Part shown: piece after piece, positions 47,273-54,190 of the stretch
How the letters are laid out: each line of letters begins with the position of its first letter
How positions within the stretch are numbered: position 1 is the stretch's first letter
Source of the DNA: Entrophospora sp. SA101
Lineage: Eukaryota > Glomeromycota > Glomeromycetes > Entrophosporales > Entrophosporaceae
NCBI GenBank assembly: GCA_958430865.1
Contig: CAUDNR010003001.1
Span: 33,912 to 88,101, forward strand
Reading direction: 5' to 3'
Length of the DNA: 54,190 nucleotides
Translations under genes and position numbers: made by a program
The notes under the pieces: generated by a model
Database searches by the model: none
Told to the model about the DNA's origin: nothing
The model's input: the letters and a program-made list of their open reading frames with translations, nothing else

Positions 47273-48337
47273 CTAAATATTGAGACTCTGAATCAGTTTG
47301 ATACACTCATTTTTATCAAGGTTTTCTGACTTTTTTATAGCATTATAAATAAATATTGTATTCCTTATTGAATCATCACCATCTTTACCATTTATCCATA
47401 CACGACCATTCATTCCTATCGCAATCTCAAACGGAGATGGAACTTTTTTCTCAAGCAATGATAGAATTGGAGATTGTTTAAACAATAATCTACAACCAAC
47501 CAACCAACCAACCAACCATATATATTTGTGTGTTACAAATTAAAAATTAATTAATTAACATCTCATTCATAATCATAACCACAACAGTTACAATTTAAAT
47601 GGAAAAGAAACAATAGACTTGTTTTTTTTTTAAAACGAATTACCTTCTACAATGTCTTAAAGAACATTTTAATAAATAGCCATTTTTCAATTCACCAAAT
47701 CCATCAGCTTTACCATTTTCTGGATTAACACATCCAAGTTCTGGTTCCATATCTTTATTTGCTAATAAAACTCTTGCATATATTAAACTTCCTATCTACA
47801 AAAGAAATTTTTTTTTGCAAATATGAATATTGAAATTGTTTCTTAAAATAAAATAAAAAAGAATAACAAAACAGAAATTACATTTAGATTTGGTCTATTC
47901 TTTTTTGTTACATTCTCAAACGCCAAGTTGGATAGGATTGCTTGATGAGCAGATCCAATATCCAAACGATAAAATTCTGAAGTTTTATGTGTCACTATTC
48001 CAAGTACAGATTCTCCTGCAGCCGGAACATACTTTTTAAAAGGATAGATAAAATAAGTATAACATTAAGTAAATTATATATTTCCTCCCAGAAATAAATC
48101 AATAAGAATAAAATCACTACTATTGCTTACTCTTTTTTGGTTATTATCCACCCACAACTTATTCCCTGACTTAGTAGAGCATTCTAAAATACCAGCTTTT
48201 AAACTAATTATTGATTCTTCATTTTGCGTTAAGCCTGGTCCAAGTTGTATTTTATCGCCTGAAAATTTGACAGGATCACCCGGAAGAACAACATTATTAT
48301 TGTCGTCATCATTATCAATATCCATATCTTCTTCCAT
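47273..48337 (-). CDS. RRP40: Exosome complex cap subunit RRP40 (EXOSC3)
   Basis: S1/KH cap protein of the RNA exosome, for 3'-5' RNA processing and decay in nucleus and cytoplasm. Four exons (48337-48131, 48031-47882, 47795-47644, 47489-47273) total 726 nt, giving 241 aa, the usual RRP40 length. The acidic start MEEDMDIDNDDDNN is followed by VVLPGDPVKF, then GPGLTQNEESIISLKAG (N-terminal domain), YVPAAGESVLGIVTHKTSEF and RLDIGSAHQAILSNLAFEN (S1 domain), and the KH domain with the RRP40-type GMNGRVWING (GxNG). All introns are GT-AG and no stops occur. An (AACC)n run forms the polypyrimidine-side of intron 3 (47495-47517). The upstream neighbour is an unassigned remnant; no linked genes. Confidence 0.94.
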
Positions 48338-48950
48338 TGTATTAATTTTTTAATTTTAGAGTGCACGTAACACAAGTTTTTTAATCGCGACGATGAAAAA
48401 TCAAATAAATAAAACTTTGGAATATGAATTGCGCACATAAGTTTATTTACAAATTTATTTATTATTTTTGAATCCATGATTTTAGACACAAAATCGTCCT
48501 AGCTGTCTATGACTCCAACCTGTTCCTTCGAGAAGAAATTGTTTGACCTGCAATGGAAAAAGCCTGTTCAGAAACAATGTTTCAGATAGTTATTACAGCA
48601 ATCATATTGGCGATCAATATATTATAAATTAATTGAAATATATCAGCATTATTCAACAACAATAGACTCGGAATATTATTCAACAATTATATTATTTACT
48701 CGTCTTTTGTCTTTATTAGATTGATTAATTATAATATTACAAGTTTTATATAGATAATTTTTACAATTTTATTTTAAATAAAATTGTGTATATATATATA
48801 TATATTAATATGATAAAGAATTCTTTTGAATAATAATTTTTTTAGAGACATGCAGAAATGAAAATGCAATTGTCTAAATTTATTCGTTCTATATTATCAT
48901 TGAAAAAGATTTACCCTTCTTTTTCCTCACGCTTTTATCATATATTTTTG
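48338..48950. other. Intergenic upstream of RRP40
   Basis: No gene seen. Frames opposite to RRP40 are shadows. (TA)n at 48788-48806. It should contain the RRP40 promoter. Confidence 0.5.
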
Positions 48951-49745
48951 GTTGAAGCACCTTAAAATTCAATTTACATTTGGACCAAAGGATTTTCTCA
49001 AGAAGTTGCTTATTTTTATTCACTGCAGATTATCCTTTGATTCATTTGTCGTAATTAAATCAAGGGTTGTAGGTTCTACAACCTTAAAATCATTTAGAAT
49101 GTGTCGCATTCTTTTGAATTTTTATTTATTGCGTTGTGCCTCTTCAAAATATTCTTCGTGTGTTGCCAATTCTAATTTCCTTTTGCGCGAATCTTTCAAA
49201 TACTTTCTGTACTCCAAACCTTTTGATGGCTTCTTCGCAGTTCACATTCAATGATATATTCCTTTTAAAGACCAAAATGCTTGTAGTCCATTAACGACTC
49301 TACTAATTGGTTCATGTTCTTTAAAAGCACTTCGTTTTGGATTATGAACTATAGAATACTTTTCTTGTATGCAGTGTATGCATTTAGCAAGTTCTATTCT
49401 ATAGTCTTCGTATTCATAAAGAGTAACTTCATGCGCTTCAGGAAGTTCATAAAGACTTAAATATTTAAAAGCTGCTTCAAGTACCCTCTTACATAATCTA
49501 CATGATATTCTTTTGATTACTACATGATCATCAAAACGTGCTACCAAGACCCAGTTGTTATGCCAAGCTAAAACTACACCATCTTCCACTAGTTGATGGT
49601 ATGATTAATCTTGGGCTCAACTGTGTCACGAATATAGATTAACATTAGATGGCGATGGTATATTCTATGAACTCCAGGTAGACCACCTGTTAAATCAACT
49701 GCATGTCTATTAGCATATGGTTATAAAAATCCACCAGTTATAGTT
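48950..49745 (-). pseudogene. Unidentified decayed gene
   Basis: On the minus strand the best frame (49589-49248, 113 aa) reads VVLAWHNNWVLVARFDDHVV, has CRLCKRVLEAA and CIHCIQEKY pairs, and ends at a stop. Before it, in another frame, lies HAVDLTGGLPGVHRIYHRHL to VEPKINHTIN (49700-49607). After it, coding-like sequence continues with shifts: KLELATHEEYFEEAQRNK (about 49190) and MRHILNDFKVVEPTTLDLI (about 49110). Composition is clearly protein-like but no family is recognised. The CxxC pairs might bind zinc. Two or more frameshifts point to a relic. Confidence 0.4.
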
Positions 49746-49921
49746 GGTTTGATATTGATCGTGAAATTACAGTATTTGGACCCAAAGGAAAACCGATCAC
49801 AGTTTCTGAACCTTACAGAACTTACAAAATACCAGTTGGAGGACTTTCATTTAAAGATGAAATTCCAGAATCGCCTCAAGCAGATACTAGCAAGGAAGGT
49901 GACCACCATCATTTACAATAA
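49746..49921 (+). other. Open coding-like stretch, opposite strand
   Basis: DREITVFGPKGKPITVSEPY, then KIPVGGLSFKDEIPESPQAD and a short His-containing end with TAA at 49919. No start or flanking exon was found. It may be an exon of a lost gene; the minus strand here is less convincing. Confidence 0.3.
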
Positions 49922-50790
49922 TTGATTTTTTTTCCTGGTATTCTTCCGAGTATATAACCTTGTAATGGCAGAGTGAAAGTGGTCATGCTTGAATCATCAA
50001 CCACAATGGTTGGTCTTAGCTCATGAACTAAATCTTTGCCGTTCATTAGATTCTCTTGGTGGTGATAACTTGAGTGGTTTGGTATATGTGCATACATTAT
50101 AGAGATCATTGACGGTGTAAATTTCCTGATTAGATTCTTGAGTCTCCTTATTTTCCTTGTGGTAGCTACTGGGTGGGTGTTGTTACTTAATTTTTACTTG
50201 TATTATTACTTTTAATTGGTGCTACTTCTTTTCTTTTTCTGGATTGAGTTGCCACGATTTGTTTAGGTATGTCAAACTTATTTGTTAATAAAGCTTGTGA
50301 AATAGATTTCAAATATTCTGAAGATGATTTTACTACCTTGCTTCTTGTTGATGCTTTTTGAGTTGATGTTGGTGCAACATTTTTTGAGGGATATATTCAA
50401 TATCTGAACCAGCATTAAAATTGTCATTTTTTTTTTGTGGTGGTTCCTAAATGAGGTAATATGCATATACATGTTGTATGTGTGAGTGAGTATATGGCTA
50501 AATGAGTTTTATATGCTTCCAAATATAAGTTATTCAAATACTATTATTATAGCTTACTTTTTCTTTCTTTGTGAATTTTGTTTTCACATATTCTATCTAA
50601 TAAAGTATAAGATTATTAATATAAATAGAATGCCAAAATTTATACCATGATTGCATAATTTTTCCCTGGTTAATAGGTGATATTGATGGTTTGGTTTATT
50701 AAAGTTTACTTTTGAAATCTTGTTTGATAATTTGTTTGCTGCATTGTAATCAAAAATTCAGATGATTTTTTTAATATTAAGCATGATTTC

Positions 50791-51474
50791 TTGTATTATC
50801 CCCCGTGTAACCTCATTCATAAGTTTGTACTTATACCCACTAGAAAAATTCAAGCTCAGTTGAATTTTATGATAGACTATTTTTTTATTTATAAAATGCA
50901 AAACATTACAGTAATACAAACAAATATTAAAATACAATTGTTTGAAGTAATGAGTATTTAATAGTAATAGTGAATATTAATAGTAATATTATGACATTTA
51001 AAAAATTTAAATTTGTGTCCTTTAATTTCATTATAATTGTGATCTTTTAAATGGTAATGTAATATTGGAAATATCATTGAATGCATTGACGTGAATCAAT
51101 ACTTTTATTTGAATCAAAAGCATCACTAGAAATACTAGAATCATCAACACTAGTATCACTGGAAATTGCATCTTGATCATTACTCATCAAGTCACATGTA
51201 TTATCTGTTTCAGTAGTAACTGGATGGGTTTCGCTTGTAACATTTATTGATTTTGAATCATAAATATTAAAATTACCATTGTTATTAGAATGTGTAATAG
51301 TTTTTAGTAATATTAATGATAATGGTGGAGCAGTGTAATAATTCCGCAAAGCAAGATGAAATATACAAATTTTAGAAAAGAATAAATTAATTTGTTATTA
51401 ACCACCCAACAAATCTTCTTGATAGTGGAAAAAGTTACATGTAAAAATTGCATAAATGGTGGGGGATAATACAA
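50791..51474. repeat. Region bounded by 14-bp perfect inverted repeat
   Basis: TTGTATTATCCCCC (50791-50804) and GGGGGATAATACAA (51461-51474). Next to both ends related sequence occurs again (ACTTATACCCACTAG at 50830 and ACTTATACCCGTACTA at 51507). Just outside the right end is a perfect hairpin TCAATTTTAC-GAA-GTAAAATTGA (51483-51505). Possibly a non-autonomous element. Inside, a 91-aa Ser/Asp-rich minus frame (51349-51074) has no recognised domain. Confidence 0.45.
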
Positions 51475-52149
51475 GTTTAAGCTCAATTTTACGAAGTAAA
51501 ATTGAACTTATACCCGTACTACCCAGGGTTTAACTATTAAAAATCCCCTAGTTTGAGATAAACAATCTGCGAATTAAGGAATTAACAATCAATAAGAATA
51601 TTTCGTGTAACTGACTGAACCGAAATTAAATTTTCTAAAGTCCAAATAATTTCTCATTTCTAATTGATTAAATTAATTAAAATGAACTGTAATAGGAGAA
51701 ATTAATAATACAATAATGGGAGGAAAGAGACTCCGGCTGCACATAATTTGAAGGAAAGAAAGTAAAGGGAGTCAATCAAGTTGGATATGGAACTTGATGG
51801 AAAAAAATGAAATTGTAAATGATGACAGAGAAAAATCTAAAGGAGCTATTTGTCTCCAAAACTTCTGATATTATTGATCATTGTAATGAAATACAATGAC
51901 CTCAAATCTTGATCTACTTTTACTTGAAAAGATTGTTTTTTGAAAAAGATATTGATAATTTATGATTAACTATGAATATTTACCGAGTAATCATTCACCG
52001 AATAATTAATTATTCACCTAATGATTATCCGTATATTAAATTAATAATAAAAAGAATATGACACAATCTCTATAACTCAACATATAGGAAAATCACCATT
52101 TTGATCAATAACAGTGATGAAGCCACCAAAAAAGCATATCGAGTACAAA

Positions 52150-52390
52150 TAGAGATGTGCTGCGCATAGTGTGTTATGCATAAGATTTTACCTATTTTTT
52201 ATAGACATTTACTTATTAATAAACATTTCTAAAAAAAAATTAAATATGCCATTCACTTTCTTATTATTATATGCGCATTTATGATATTTCCCTCCCTATG
52301 ATATATATACACTATGCGCACTATGTTATCATGCGCACTATACGCAGTATGCGTGAAAAAATCACGGTTACTATGAATGGCACATCCCTA
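52150..52390. mobile_element. Putative hAT-like MITE, 241 bp
   Basis: Ends TAGAGATGTGC and GCACATCCCTA (one mismatch). Sub-terminal repeats TGCGCATAGTG (52161) and CACTATGCGCA (about 52311) are inverted, with more GCGCACTA units at 52333. No clear 8-bp duplication was seen. Confidence 0.55.
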
Positions 52391-52625
52391 GGTTAGAGTA
52401 ATAAAGTACAAACATGTATGATCTTACGTTGGCAGCTAGCTTAATGTAATAATTGATGATACTTTGTCATAATTTACTATTACCTCTCCATAAATAAATA
52501 CAAGTTTGATGATAAATTTAACACATTAGGTTAGAACAACGAGAGTAAAAAAACAAATATGTAAAAACCTAACTTAACATAATTGATGATAATTGTTTGT
52601 TGATTTACTATTACCTCCCATAATA
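52391..52625. repeat. Diverged tandem duplication, about 140-bp period
   Basis: Both copies run GGTTAGA... AATTGATGATA...TTTACTATTACCTC-CCATAA (52391-52493 and 52531-52625). Confidence 0.6.
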
Positions 52626-54190
52626 TAAGGATTTTTCTCACGAACTAACTTCCTCAATTATAATTTGTCCACATTTGTTTATGTCACCTTCATCGTACGA
52701 TGACAATTATTACTGTTTTTATACAACGATTGAAGAAAAATCCACATTAGAGTAAAACCATATAAAAAAATACCACTATTTTAGCCCATCCGGTATTTTA
52801 ATTCTTTAAAAAGAGTTTTCTTTCTTCTTTTCAATATCACTTTACATGTTTCTGAGCGATGTGTTTTAATATATAGTGTAAATGCTTTATATAAAAAAAC
52901 CAATTTTGGACAAGAATCCAGCGAATCATTTTTTTGTGGTATCACCCATAACCCATACTGATATAAATAAATTTGATATTTACCTTTTGGTCAGTCAGTC
53001 TAATTTCGTCACATCTCGTCAAGTATGACAAGTCAAAGGCAGTGCAACTTTTTTTTCTCACGTTTATATTAATAAACATGTCATTATAAGTGTTTAAATG
53101 TAATAAATTTATGATTCTTTATTTATTACACGTAATTCTCTTCATTGTAATATTTCGGAAACCATCTAAACGCAATTTACCGATTATTCGTGTGGCCAAT
53201 TAGCCGCCGATTTTTTACAAAATTTAGATTTTAAAAAATTTATAAAAAAATCATTTTTTCCAAGCCCTTCAATGAGATTTTTTTTTTACAGCGAATAAAG
53301 CTGCTCTTCTTCCCGAAAGTCCTAACCTATAAGCATCCATAAATCTGTAATATCTCCTATAATTTTACAAAGTGATACTATACCCGTAATTCTTTAAATG
53401 AATAATTACAGTCTTTTCTAGCATAATTTTTAACTGTAACCCCAAAACTTTTGGTATATTTCAATTCACATTGGTATTTGGAATAAAATATTACTTTATG
53501 TCTTGCATTTTCTACTACTCCTTCTAATTGTGATTTTTGTACAAGAAATCAGGTTCCAACAATAAAGATTGACCTGCACAACAATCATTAACCCATGTAT
53601 AATTTACATTTTTTTTATACAATTTTCATACCAATTATTTATTTTAAGAAAATTTTTTAAAATTGATAATCACTTACTTAATGATACACTCTCTGAATAA
53701 ACTGAATAGATAAATAAATACTAATTCATTCTCTCTAGATTATTTGATAAATTTTCTTTTGTATACATACAGTATATCGGGTTCCTTATAAAGCAAAATC
53801 GGGCATAAAAATTTTCTGCAGCACGTGATAAAATAGGTTGATCACTTGACTCAAACAGGTGACTCTTTGACGCATCGAGTCAATTAAAATTGGGAATTGA
53901 GTCAAAGCCAAATTAATTGTCAACATGTATACTTTAGATGATCCACAGCAATAAAGCGAGGTTGATTTTGATAAGTGGCACAGCACATGATGTCTTTAGA
54001 ATGATTCACATCATAATTAAGGTTTCTGGCCCAAATTGTTTTCTCAAAGCCCAAACTAGTTTGGGCAATTTGGACTTCTCAGCATTTTTAATAAACATAA
54101 ATATTAAAAAGCTATACCAATCAACTTATTTTAACTTAAACAACTTTAAAGTAATTTCGCCCAATTTCAGCTAATAACAAAAAATAGTTT
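52626..54190. other. Intergenic right end, no gene recognised
   Basis: AT-rich. Frames 53786-53986 (-) and 53938-54174 (+) overlap each other and show no domain. A perfect 18-bp palindrome GCCCAAACTAGTTTGGGC lies at 54049-54066. TTGACTCAA/TTGAGTCAA inverted motifs cluster at 53846-53905. These may be transposon termini. Confidence 0.45.

Overview
The window is nuclear DNA of a fungus. Three things point to the arbuscular mycorrhizal group (Glomeromycotina): very AT-rich sequence, intron-dense genes with short GT-AG introns, and protein types typical of that group (a Glomeromycotina-style protein kinase, a Sel1-repeat fragment, and Asn/Ser-rich low-complexity inserts). The genus cannot be read from the sequence.

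Layout. 1-2392 (-) holds the 5' part of an ECM16/DHX37 rRNA-processing DEAH helicase with tandemly duplicated N-terminal exons. 2.4-5.0 kb is repeat-rich. 5.0-15 kb contains relics of four conserved housekeeping genes: dynactin subunit 2 (+), CSTF1 (-), BCP1/BCCIP (-) and NSF/SEC18 (+). They keep introns but carry stops, frameshifts and internal deletions. An intact membrane-anchored DPBB (expansin/barwin-like) gene sits among them at 10.1-11.0 kb. 15.6-19.5 kb (-) is a complete 14-exon Argonaute (845 aa). 20.5-22.1 kb (-) is a complete leishmanolysin-like secreted metalloprotease (466 aa). 22-28 kb is a gene desert with a 22-bp minisatellite, MITEs and a PIF1-type helicase relic. 28.3-31.9 kb (+) is a 13-exon glutamate-cysteine ligase (731 aa) with a hAT MITE in an intron and a Ser/Asn-rich insert. 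32.5-33.5 kb (-) is a broken kinase, followed by a roughly 1-kb satellite. 35-40 kb contains a MITE, a decayed BED-finger hAT transposon and a pogo-like MITE. 40.5-42.8 kb (+) is an arrestin-domain gene (709 aa). 44.0-46.0 kb (+) is a topoisomerase II relic split by two nearly identical 129-bp MITEs. 47.3-48.3 kb (-) is exosome subunit RRP40 (241 aa). 48.5-54.2 kb is unassigned remnants and inverted repeats.

How it fits together. Seven genes have open frames and consistent splice phases: ECM16 (partial), DPBB, Argonaute, M8 protease, GSH1, arrestin and RRP40. I checked the exon sums and they are multiples of three for the six complete ones. They are interleaved with at least six pseudogenes, five of which derive from genes that are essential in yeasts or widely conserved. 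Intact copies therefore probably exist elsewhere, and the relics look like intron-bearing DNA duplications. The mobile DNA is mostly small non-autonomous elements of at least five families. No operon-like logic applies. The RNAi gene lying beside pseudogenes and hairpin-forming MITEs is suggestive, but a functional link is only inference.
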